A stretch of 52,044 nucleotides of DNA from Clostridiaceae bacterium (GTDB lineage Bacteria; Bacillota; Clostridia; Lachnospirales; Lachnospiraceae), in NCBI GenBank assembly GCA_910575795.1, contig CAJTGE010000037.1, positions 1 through 52,044 on the forward strand, given 5' to 3'. Both the position numbers and the translations under genes were made by a program. The notes below the pieces were generated by a model. That model saw nothing but the letters and a program-made list of their open reading frames with translations, ran no database searches and was not told the origin of the DNA. The number at the start of each line of letters is the position of its first letter. Position 1 is the stretch's first letter. Of this stretch, positions 26,091 through 32,549 are shown one piece after another.

Positions 26091-26996
26091 TCATTCTTCG
26101 CCACCGTCCCCCCATCCTGCATCCCCGTCAGGAATATTCCTGCCGAACATCTCCTGTGTTGCCGCGAATTCTTCCTGTTCCCTGGCCTGCTCACGCATAG
26201 CTATAACATCCGCCATGGAGTAACATCCGGTCAGGTATTCCGTGGAATACGGAATGATCTCCGTCACCTGGTCCTTCTGCTGGATAGCTGCCCCACAGTT
26301 TTCACAGGTAAATGTCCTGGTATAATCCCTGACCTGAAGCTGCCCGTCAATGAATACCAGCCCTCCTTCCTCAATTGCTATAGCATCGTTTTCCGCAATC
26401 TCGCCGTAAGACTTGACCGCTGGGAAATCATGCCGGTTGGAATCAAGGTCTTCCTTCACCCGGTATTTCCTCTCGATGTCGAGGATATAACTGGCGATTG
26501 GCGTGCCGCTCTTCTCATGCCTGTGCAGTTTCGGTTTACCGCATGCTTTCCCGATTACCGTGATCCGGTTTGAGACCTCGGCGTTATTGCGCAGGTCAGT
26601 AAGCCCCTGCTCCGGGGTATAGCCCTGGGCTACCAGCCTAGCATGGATCGGATAGACGTAAGCGGAATAGCCCTTGTAAGCCTGTGTATGTCCGCATTCC
26701 ATACATTTGCAGTGCTTCTGGTGGTTGATTGTGACCAGTGTTCCCCGCAGGGATACGATATCACCAAGCTTCCATTCCCTTATGAAATCCATGATTTTTT
26801 CATTGCCGCTCATAATGGTCAGCTCATCTAACCTCATACGGTTGTCTTTTGCCCCGAAATCCCGGATCCCCCGGATGACTGTAACGGGCACAAGGGCGCG
26901 GATGATCCTGCTCTTCGGATCCATAGTTGATTCGCGCAGTAAAATTGGCTCATCTGAAACCTGCCCATATAGTGTTACCTCATTATGCCTTGCCAT
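26091..26996 (-). CDS. SSB-like protein with two OB folds and two CxxC zinc motifs (copy 2)
   Basis: 301 aa, closely similar over its length to the neighbouring copy (same MARHNEVTLYGQV start, CKCMECGHTQ, GGLVFIDGQLQVR, FTCENCGAAI, STEYLTGC). The acidic tail is shorter and diverged. The ATG at 26996 has no ribosome-binding site next to it. Instead AAGGAGG lies 50 bp upstream and fits a short leader ORF that overlaps this start, so translation is probably coupled. It is the first gene of the operon: SSB copy 2, SSB copy 1, 714-aa protein. Two copies may bind different ssDNA states or form a heteromer. Confidence 0.8.
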   Translation of the reverse strand: MARHNEVTLYGQVSDEPILLRESTMDPKSRIIRALVPVTVIRGIRDFGAKDNRMRLDELTIMSGNEKIMDFIREWKLGDIVSLRGTLVTINHQKHCKCMECGHTQAYKGYSAYVYPIHARLVAQGYTPEQGLTDLRNNAEVSNRITVIGKACGKPKLHRHEKSGTPIASYILDIERKYRVKEDLDSNRHDFPAVKSYGEIAENDAIAIEEGGLVFIDGQLQVRDYTRTFTCENCGAAIQQKDQVTEIIPYSTEYLTGCYSMADVIAMREQAREQEEFAATQEMFGRNIPDGDAGWGDGGEE

Positions 26997-27039
26997 TGGT
27001 TAAGTGCCGCATGCCTCTGCCTTTTACACAGAGGCGCAC
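26983..27039 (-). CDS. Short leader ORF overlapping the start of the SSB-like gene
   Basis: 18 codons, GTG start, product VRLCVKGRGMRHLTNGKA. AAGGAGG lies 7 nt upstream, which is ideal. The stop TAA lies within codons 4-5 of the SSB-like gene in another frame, so ribosomes finishing the leader are positioned to restart at the SSB ATG. A 7-bp hairpin (GCCTCTG/CAGAGGC) lies inside the leader. This pattern suggests translational coupling, or a hairpin that brings the ribosome-binding site closer. Confidence 0.45.
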   Translation of the reverse strand: MRLCVKGRGMRHLTNGKA

Positions 27040-27103
27040 AACACATCCTCCTTTCCTTATGGAATCCCGCCCATACAGGCGCAGTGTCCTTTATTAATTT
27101 TCA

Positions 27104-27145
27104 TTCCATATATAAAATGATGGCTTATGTCCGCGATTTTTCTGG
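27104..27145 (-). promoter_or_regulatory. Putative promoter of the SSB operon
   Basis: The minus strand reads AAATCGCGGACATAAGC, then CATCATTTTATATATGG. This matches the arrangement upstream of the giant surface protein (AAATCCCAGACGTAATC then CATACT). The 27040-27342 stretch holds this region and the motif at 27302, and no gene that I can support. Confidence 0.4.
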
Positions 27146-27301
27146 GATTTGGGGTATAAAAAAGTACGGCATGGTTTTTATCCTGTCCACGCCGCACTTT
27201 TCGCTGATTTTCCGTCAGTTTTCCGCTATTTTTCCGCTGTTTTTTTGCTGTTTTTTTGGATTCGCTACGCTTCTGCCGCACCAGTGGCGGAATATCGCTC
27301 A

Positions 27302-27324
27302 TTTTCTGCGGATAGCGTTTTTTT
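27302..27324 (-). promoter_or_regulatory. CTATCCGCAGAAAA motif upstream of the SSB operon
   Basis: Minus strand AAAAACGCTATCCGCAGAAA, followed 11 nt after CTATCCGC by GATATTCCGC, the same layout as the copy at 8715. It sits just after the stop of the HAD-like gene. Confidence 0.5.
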
Positions 27325-27342
27325 CGATTTTTTTTCTGTGCC

Positions 27343-27894
27343 TTAAGCCGCTGATGCCTTCAGGGAGTCCTCCATAAGCATTCTTTCCATGGATGCTTTC
27401 AGGAGTTCCATGAGTTCCACGCTCCACATAACCCCGGCCCCAATCCATGTCCCATGGTTCCCATTGATCCCGTTGTAGCACTTGATGCCTTTCCCTCCTG
27501 CCGCTTTCCATTCATGCAGGTTTTTGGAATAGTCATCAAACAGGATCATCTGTTCGGTCAGGGTGTCCAGTCCGAACCACTTCTTTACAAAATCCGCCTT
27601 ATTTACGCCGCATGGGACGAACAGCCTACGCTCCCGCTTCACCTCCGGGAGATATTCATCCACCCAGCCGTGTTTGTCCGGCAGTGCCTGGCAGTCAGTC
27701 AGGTAACTGCTTAAGGTGTAGATTTCCCCGCCCATTGCCGCATACTCCTTAAACGGCGCCAGGAAACCGGTCGGCTTAAGGTTCCGGAAATACCCGGGTG
27801 TCCTGAGCTGGTCATCCATACCTGACCTCCACTCTGCAATGGTACCGTCCATGTCTACAAACCACACTTCGTTTCTTTTTGCGTCAACTAACAT
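27343..27894 (-). CDS. HAD-like phosphatase, 5'-nucleotidase type
   Basis: 183 aa from the ATG at 27894 (AAGGAGG 8 nt upstream); the longer open frame is not supported. HAD motif I is VDMDGTIAEW (residues 13-22), with both catalytic Asp residues. A later ILFDDYSKNLHEW resembles the conserved DD motif and substrate loop of NT5C-type deoxyribonucleotidases, followed by the typical GGKGIKCYNG segment. It likely dephosphorylates nucleotides or another small phosphate ester, a function often carried by phages and large plasmids to adjust nucleotide pools. It is divergent from the UvrD-type helicase and shares its intergenic region. Confidence 0.75.
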   Translation of the reverse strand: MLVDAKRNEVWFVDMDGTIAEWRSGMDDQLRTPGYFRNLKPTGFLAPFKEYAAMGGEIYTLSSYLTDCQALPDKHGWVDEYLPEVKRERRLFVPCGVNKADFVKKWFGLDTLTEQMILFDDYSKNLHEWKAAGGKGIKCYNGINGNHGTWIGAGVMWSVELMELLKASMERMLMEDSLKASAA

Positions 27895-27933
27895 CTGCGC
27901 ATCCTCCTTGTCTTTTATTTTTTTTCTGTAGGA

Positions 27934-27940
27934 AGTATGG
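27934..27940 (-). promoter_or_regulatory. CCATACT box upstream of the HAD-like gene
   Basis: Minus strand TGCCATACTTCC, 40 bp upstream of the ATG, in gene orientation. It is the same box as upstream of RecD2, the giant surface protein, the UvrD-type helicase, the Rpn genes and the 1880-aa gene. Confidence 0.35.
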
Positions 27941-28021
27941 CAATGGCATAGGCTTGTTCTTTCTGTTTTCCTTGTTTCCAGTTTTCCCTTGCTCTTTTTC
28001 TTTGTTTCTCCCATATTTTTT

Positions 28022-28060
28022 CTATCCGCAGAAAAAACGGGCTGCGGCATGAGCCATACT
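28022..28060 (+). promoter_or_regulatory. Putative promoter of the UvrD-type helicase gene
   Basis: CTATCCGCAGAAAAAACGGG is followed by GCCATACTATC, with 31 nt from the start of CTATCCGC to GCCATACT, exactly as upstream of RecD2. CCATACT ends 38 bp before the ATG, a suitable position for a -10 element. Confidence 0.5.
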
Positions 28061-28098
28061 ATCAAGGAAGAATACAGAGATATAGGAGGAAAACACGT

Positions 28099-30144
28099 AT
28101 GATGCAAAAGAACACAGCCCAGGAAGAAGCGATTCAGGCCGTCTACGGACAGGTCCTGCTTGTCAGCTGCCCTGGCTCCGGCAAGACGACAACGATGCTG
28201 CGGCGGATCGAGCATATGATCAGCCAGGGGATCGACCCTTCTTCAATCCTGATGGCGACCTTTACGGAGGCTGCGGCAAAAGAGATGAAGAAACGGTTTG
28301 CGGATACTTATGGGGATGCCCCCGTGGCATTCTGCACGATCCATGCCCTGTGCATCCGGATCATGTACGCTGCAGGCATGAACGGCTTCCATATCATGGA
28401 CGCCTCGGAAACAGACACCGCATTACGGTCAGCAGCCGCTGCGGTACAGAAGTATTTTGAGGATTTCAAAAATATCAAAAACGACATCGGCCTGTTCAAG
28501 AACACAGGCAGCTTAAAAGGGAGGTCAGAGCTGGCCCTTACGGAAATGGAGTTCAAGACCTTCGTGAAGGCTTACGAGAACGCCAAGGACGCCGCAGGGG
28601 CTATCGATTTCGACGACCTCCTGATCCATGGGAAGAGGCTCCTTACGGAAAGACCCAGGGTTCTCTCCACGTTCCGGGAAAAGTTCCGGTTCATCATCTG
28701 TGACGAGTACCAGGACACCAACCCCATCCAGAAGGAAATCCTTTACCTGCTGGCAGGGGAAAACGGGAACCTGTGCGTCGTCGGCGATGATGATCAGTCC
28801 ATTTACGGGTTCCGCGGCGCCGTACCGTCGATCATGCTGTCCTTTAACAAGGACTTCCCCGGATGCAAGGTCATCCATATGTCCACGAACTACCGTTCCG
28901 TGCCGGGGATCATAGAGCCGGCCAGTGCGCTGATCTCTTATAACAAAAACCGTTTCCCAAAGGACATCACAGCCTTCCGGGAAAGCAATGCGCATGGGGC
29001 TGTCATCTACGACACGGCCCATGACCGCGATGAGGAAATGCAGCATCTGGCGGAGGAAGTCAAAAAGACAGCGGCTTCCTATGGCTCCAGGGCCGGGTTC
29101 TCCAAGTGTGCTGTCCTGGCCCGGACAAACGCACAGCTGGAGCAGGCCGCAGGCATTTTCGCGGAAAACAAGATCCCGTTCTCTTCCAAGGATGTTGTCA
29201 GGGACGTGTACGAGCACTGGTGCTTCACAGACTTGTGCGCATACTTAAAACTGGCTGACGGGATCGGAAACATGGCGGACTTTTTACGGATCCTGAACCG
29301 TCCAAAACGGTATCTGGCCCAGAAAATATTCGCTGGCATGCCCTATGACAAGGACAGGATCATACAGGCGGTTTACCGCTCTGGGAAAAATTATGCTATA
29401 AACAGCATCATTGATTATTTCTCCCAGATGCGGCGGCTTTCTTCACTTCCCTTCAAAGACCGGATCCCCTACCTCTTAAATCAGATGCGGTATTCGGAAT
29501 TCCTGGAAGAATATGCGGAGCAGTCCGGGATATCCAGCGTGGCCATGGATGCCAAATGCAGCACGTTCGTTAAGGACGCTGCGGCCTGCGGGAGCCTGGA
29601 ACAGTGGATGAAATATGCCAAGAACCACATCCGTGAGTTCCACAATACAATTAAGACCCACAGGGAAGACGGCGTGATCCTGGCCACAATGCACCGTTCA
29701 AAAGGGCTGGAATGGGATCATGTGTTCATCATCGACTGCTGCAGCGGCACCGTGCCATATGAGCGGAAAGATGCCGTATGCGATGTCGAAGAGGAGCGCA
29801 GGCTGTTCTATGTGGCCTGCACGAGGGCACGGGAAACACTCCATATCATGAATTACGGGACAAAGAAAGGACAGAAGGATACAGAGACAAAGGTGCTGCC
29901 ATCCAAGTTTATCAAAGAGATGCGCTCACCTGTCAAAGCTGCTGTTTCCAGCACGGAACAGAAAAAGCTCCGGGAAAGCGGCATCTCTGCCATGCGTTCC
30001 GGGTTCCGGACAGATGATCTTGGTAAATTCACGAAGGGGGAACTGGTGCATCACCTGTCCCTTGGCAGGGGCACGGTCGTATCCAACCGTTCCGGCATCC
30101 TCTCAGTGAGGTTTAAAACCGGAGTTAAAGTATTTACCTATTGA
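28099..30144 (+). CDS. UvrD/Rep-type SF1A DNA helicase
   Basis: 681 aa; ATG with AGGAGG 9 nt upstream. All SF1A motifs are visible: Q-motif region NTAQEEAIQAV, Walker A SCPGSGKTTTM, Ia TFTEAAAKEMKKR, II IICDEYQDTN, III GDDDQSIYGFRGA, IV STNYRSVPG, V MHRSKGLEWDHVF and VI FYVACTRARETL. Length is close to UvrD/PcrA. The C-terminal 80 residues contain a short SH3/Tudor-like segment (LGRGTVVSNRSGILSVRF), as in PcrA. It likely unwinds 3'-5' during replication, repair or plasmid transfer. PcrA-type helicases are known partners of rolling-circle and MobV relaxases, which fits the relaxase genes 6 kb away. It is the only plus-strand gene in the first 32 kb. Confidence 0.92.
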   Translation: MMQKNTAQEEAIQAVYGQVLLVSCPGSGKTTTMLRRIEHMISQGIDPSSILMATFTEAAAKEMKKRFADTYGDAPVAFCTIHALCIRIMYAAGMNGFHIMDASETDTALRSAAAAVQKYFEDFKNIKNDIGLFKNTGSLKGRSELALTEMEFKTFVKAYENAKDAAGAIDFDDLLIHGKRLLTERPRVLSTFREKFRFIICDEYQDTNPIQKEILYLLAGENGNLCVVGDDDQSIYGFRGAVPSIMLSFNKDFPGCKVIHMSTNYRSVPGIIEPASALISYNKNRFPKDITAFRESNAHGAVIYDTAHDRDEEMQHLAEEVKKTAASYGSRAGFSKCAVLARTNAQLEQAAGIFAENKIPFSSKDVVRDVYEHWCFTDLCAYLKLADGIGNMADFLRILNRPKRYLAQKIFAGMPYDKDRIIQAVYRSGKNYAINSIIDYFSQMRRLSSLPFKDRIPYLLNQMRYSEFLEEYAEQSGISSVAMDAKCSTFVKDAAACGSLEQWMKYAKNHIREFHNTIKTHREDGVILATMHRSKGLEWDHVFIIDCCSGTVPYERKDAVCDVEEERRLFYVACTRARETLHIMNYGTKKGQKDTETKVLPSKFIKEMRSPVKAAVSSTEQKKLRESGISAMRSGFRTDDLGKFTKGELVHHLSLGRGTVVSNRSGILSVRFKTGVKVFTY

Positions 30145-30228
30145 CACACATACGCAAAAGACCAGCAGGATTTTCTCCGGCTGGTCTTTTTTTGGCAGTC
30201 AAAAAGGCCCCGGAGATTCCGGAGCCTT
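30141..30228. repeat. Terminator cassette, copy A
   Basis: An approximately 88-bp segment beginning TTGACA and containing CAGGATTTTCTCC, CTGGTCTTTTTTT and AAGGCCCCGGAGATTCCGG. It is repeated with few changes at 31306-31393. A shorter fragment of its first part (AAGCCAGCAGGATTTTCTAC) is at 32231-32250. Confidence 0.7.
30156..30193 (+). terminator. Intrinsic terminator of the UvrD-type helicase gene
   Basis: AAAAGACCAGC pairs with GCTGGTCTTTT around a 13-nt loop and ends in a T7 run, starting 12 bp past the stop codon. Confidence 0.88.
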
Positions 30229-30232
30229 AAAA
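30201..30232 (-). terminator. Intrinsic terminator of the first Rpn-like gene
   Basis: The minus-strand stem AAGGCTCCGG pairs with CCGGGGCCTT (9 of 10) around a 5-nt loop and is followed by TTTTT. It lies downstream of the stop at 30282. Confidence 0.8.
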
Positions 30233-30281
30233 AGACTATGCTTTTGGTTCTGTTTCCGCCTTGCGCCACGTTAAGGGTAGT

Positions 30282-31115
30282 CTATCGCAATTTTAGCAGA
30301 TAGCCCGCCCACTCTGTCTGTGGGATATTCAAAGCTCCCATTGCCTGCTCTGCTGTCCATTTCATGTTATCCATGAGGCTTTTGATAGATTGAATCCGTT
30401 CCTTTTCACGGCCTTCCTCGCGGCCTTCCTCGCGAGCTTCCCGTCGTTCATCCGCCAATTTAATTGCCCACGTCATATAGCTCACCTTCCATTCTTCATT
30501 GTTGTTGACGAGCGATACTTTCTCATCCAATGCTTTTGTATAGGAATCGCTTGTTTCCCCATCTGTGATATAGCGCATAAGAGCTTTAAACTCATCGCTC
30601 ACATTTTCCCTATATCCTTTGGCATTGACATATATTGTGCGAGTGCCATCCCCAAGAAAATGATGTGAGCCATCGAACAATTCAGTCTGATATTCATATG
30701 AATAAACATACTGCCCAAAATTAAATGGATCAAATATACAGACAAAGATTACCAGACTCTTTTTCAACTTACTGTAGTCTTCTCCTTTCAGGAGACTGTT
30801 CAAGTCGATCAGCCCATGGTAATATCTGGAACGTTTCGCTAGATTATCCTTTTTCCCAGTCTGCATCTCAACATCGTATATTGTGTGCTCGTCGTCCTCC
30901 ACATACACATCCATTCGGACCGATTTCGCCCGAGGCGTGATATCAATGGTTTTCTGTCTTTCGGGATATTCAATTTTCTTGATCTTCACTCCCAAAATAG
31001 TTTCCAGGAATGGCTTGCAATATTTTGGATCCGCCATTACCGTTCCGAACATCAAGTCATCCCGGATCGTTACCGGTTTAAACTGCATTGCCAATGCTTT
31101 CTCTGCTTCTGTCAT
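30282..31115 (-). CDS. Rpn/PD-(D/E)XK nuclease family protein
   Basis: 277 aa; ATG after AAGGAGG. The N-terminus TIRDDLMFGTVMAD and the LLGVKI-like segment are typical of Rpn-family (recombination-promoting nuclease, PDDEXK_2) proteins. The catalytic core RMDVYVEDDEHTIYDVEMQTG carries the Asp and the E-x-Q of the PD-(D/E)XK fold, followed by AKRSRYYHGLIDLN. A charged repeat (EEGREEGREKERIQ) marks the usual Rpn hinge before a C-terminal helical part (EQAMGALNIPQTEW). Rpn proteins are DNA endonucleases, often multicopy, implicated in recombination and phage defence. It is an independent minus-strand gene with its own terminator. Confidence 0.88.
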   Translation of the reverse strand: MTEAEKALAMQFKPVTIRDDLMFGTVMADPKYCKPFLETILGVKIKKIEYPERQKTIDITPRAKSVRMDVYVEDDEHTIYDVEMQTGKKDNLAKRSRYYHGLIDLNSLLKGEDYSKLKKSLVIFVCIFDPFNFGQYVYSYEYQTELFDGSHHFLGDGTRTIYVNAKGYRENVSDEFKALMRYITDGETSDSYTKALDEKVSLVNNNEEWKVSYMTWAIKLADERREAREEGREEGREKERIQSIKSLMDNMKWTAEQAMGALNIPQTEWAGYLLKLR

Positions 31116-31260
31116 GCTTCCTCCTTCGCAGGAATAAACCTACTCTTATTATATATCAAGCCAGGCTTTCCCGCAATCCTTATTTTTTTTGTAGTCGCAT
31201 TTTATTTGTGGAATTTTGCATGTCCTCCTCTCCTGCCATGCCTTTTGTTTTTCCGTATTA

Positions 31261-31267
31261 AGTATGG
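31261..31267 (-). promoter_or_regulatory. CCATACTTAATA box upstream of the first Rpn gene
   Basis: Minus strand ATTCCCATACTTAATACGG, about 146 bp upstream of the start. The second Rpn-like gene has TTTCCATACTTAATATG 44 bp upstream, so the two share this 12-14 bp sequence. I see no gene in 31116-31409; it holds this box and the repeated terminator cassette. Confidence 0.35.
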
Positions 31268-31305
31268 GAATATGCTGTACAAAGCAAGGGTGTGTTTGTG
31301 TATTG

Positions 31306-31393
31306 TTGACATCACAATTCCCAAAAAACAACAGGATCTTCTCCATCTGGTCTTTTTTTGCAGGCAAAAAGGCCCCGGAGATTCCGGAGCCTT
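31306..31393. repeat. Terminator cassette, copy B
   Basis: Second copy of the segment at 30141-30228, starting TTGACATCACAATTC. Just before it, codons reading GVFVYC then a stop resemble the helicase C-terminus GVKVFTY then a stop. The duplication may therefore include a decayed remnant of the helicase 3' end. Confidence 0.6.
31366..31393 (-). terminator. Intrinsic terminator of the second Rpn-like gene
   Basis: Same AAGGCTCCGG/CCGGGGCCTT stem and TTTTT as at 30201, located 17 bp past the stop of the 226-aa gene. Confidence 0.8.
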
Positions 31394-31409
31394 GGAGAAG
31401 TTGTGCTTT

Positions 31410-32090
31410 TCAGGATTTTTCTGCCTCATTATATTCCGTAACACATATATCCGCTGCTTCTGTCTTATGCTCGACCAGGAACGATCTTGTCTCAAAGTCA
31501 GCTGGGATATCTCCAATTGCCTTGTCTACCGCTTCCCTGATCCCCACATGTTTCAGGTTCTCCTGGATCTGGTCGATCAGCCATGCATATTCCTTCAGTG
31601 GTCTGCAGGCATTCAGTACGTTCCCATTTTTCTTGTAGTTGATGTTGAACAGCCGGATTCTTGCGAAAATGCTTCCCTCATTTACTTCCATCTCTTTGGA
31701 AGAGGCACCGCTTCCCTCATCATTGTATAGGGCCACCAGCTTTGGGGCAGGAAGCTTGATCTGTTTTGTACCATATATGTCGAAGCCATTCTTTTCGATG
31801 TACTTCTCATACACCATCACCGCATACATTAACTGCTGCATTGGCGCAATAGGACTATAAGTGATCTTTGGCTCATAGGCGTTCATGTTCCGGCAAAGAG
31901 TAAAGGAAAATTTATCCTTCGCCCCCATGCATACGGCATCCTCTATGGCTGCAAACTCAATCTCATCTGGATCCGTATAGTTTGTCTGGTTCAGTGCGTT
32001 ATACAGGCCCAGTGTCCATTTTTTGTTGCTCTTCCGCCCAAACAGGAAATTAAACAAGTAGCCCTCATGTTCTTTGTTAATCGTTGCCAT
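31410..32090 (-). CDS. Rpn/YhgA-like putative transposase-nuclease family protein, 226 aa
   Basis: ATG after AGGAGG at 7 nt. The sequence follows a family abundant in Lachnospiraceae: FLFGRKSNKKWTLGLYNAL, then DPDEIEFAAIEDAVCMGAKDKFSF, NMNAYEPKITYSPIAPMQQLMYA, KLPAPKLVALYN and the C-terminal CRPLKEYAWLIDQIQENL and CVTEYNEAE. In related proteins the segment around MNLYEHQ holds the nuclease E-x-Q; here it reads MNAYEPK, so the Gln is replaced and activity may be reduced. It is a paralog by family, though not by close sequence, of the 277-aa Rpn gene downstream. Both genes share the upstream CCATACTTAATA sequence and the downstream terminator cassette. Confidence 0.75.
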   Translation of the reverse strand: MATINKEHEGYLFNFLFGRKSNKKWTLGLYNALNQTNYTDPDEIEFAAIEDAVCMGAKDKFSFTLCRNMNAYEPKITYSPIAPMQQLMYAVMVYEKYIEKNGFDIYGTKQIKLPAPKLVALYNDEGSGASSKEMEVNEGSIFARIRLFNINYKKNGNVLNACRPLKEYAWLIDQIQENLKHVGIREAVDKAIGDIPADFETRSFLVEHKTEAADICVTEYNEAEKS

Positions 32091-32133
32091 TTTACATCCT
32101 CCTCTTCTCGGTATCTTTTAACTTAACATATTA

Positions 32134-32140
32134 AGTATGG
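32134..32140 (-). promoter_or_regulatory. CCATACTTAATA box upstream of the second Rpn-like gene
   Basis: Minus strand TTTCCATACTTAATATG, 44 bp upstream of the start codon, matching the box at 31261. Confidence 0.4.
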
Positions 32141-32266
32141 AAACGCAATGCACGCAACAAAAAGGATTTGGCATTTCTTGCTTGCTGGATTCCAGGAAAA
32201 CAAAGCAAGCCATCCATTCAGAACAACAAAAAGCCAGCAGGATTTTCTACCAAAAAGCGCAGAGTG

Positions 32267-32295
32267 CCACGTCTGACCCACTGGATCAGGCGTGG
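32267..32295 (+). repeat. Left-end hairpin of the TnpB element
   Basis: CCACGTCTGA and TCAGGCGTGG, a 10-bp stem with one mismatch around a 9-nt loop. It is the counterpart of the right-end hairpin. The stretch from here to the tnpB start (32296-32549) contains no gene but includes an ACATACT box at 32469-32475 after TGCGGCATGAG. Confidence 0.75.
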
Positions 32296-32549
32296 GTGAA
32301 TGCGCAGATATAAGAGGCTATAACAGATCACGATCACTCATCTTCTTTTGGGCCTTGAATGTGAACGTTCACAAAGATCAGATCTGATCGGAACCACGTC
32401 ACTTTGGGACGGTTTTTCTTTTATACCTGCGTTTCGATGGATATCTCCCTGCTTTTTTGCGGCATGAGACATACTCTTATCAGGAGCGATGAGGTCCCTT
32501 ATAACTGTTGAGAACGATGGTCAGCAAGTGCTTTAAGGAGGTGCAACTG

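Noticed and set aside
31149..31516. Small minus-strand frames between the two Rpn genes
   Set aside because: They overlap the terminator cassette, lack ribosome-binding sites, and read through hairpin sequence.
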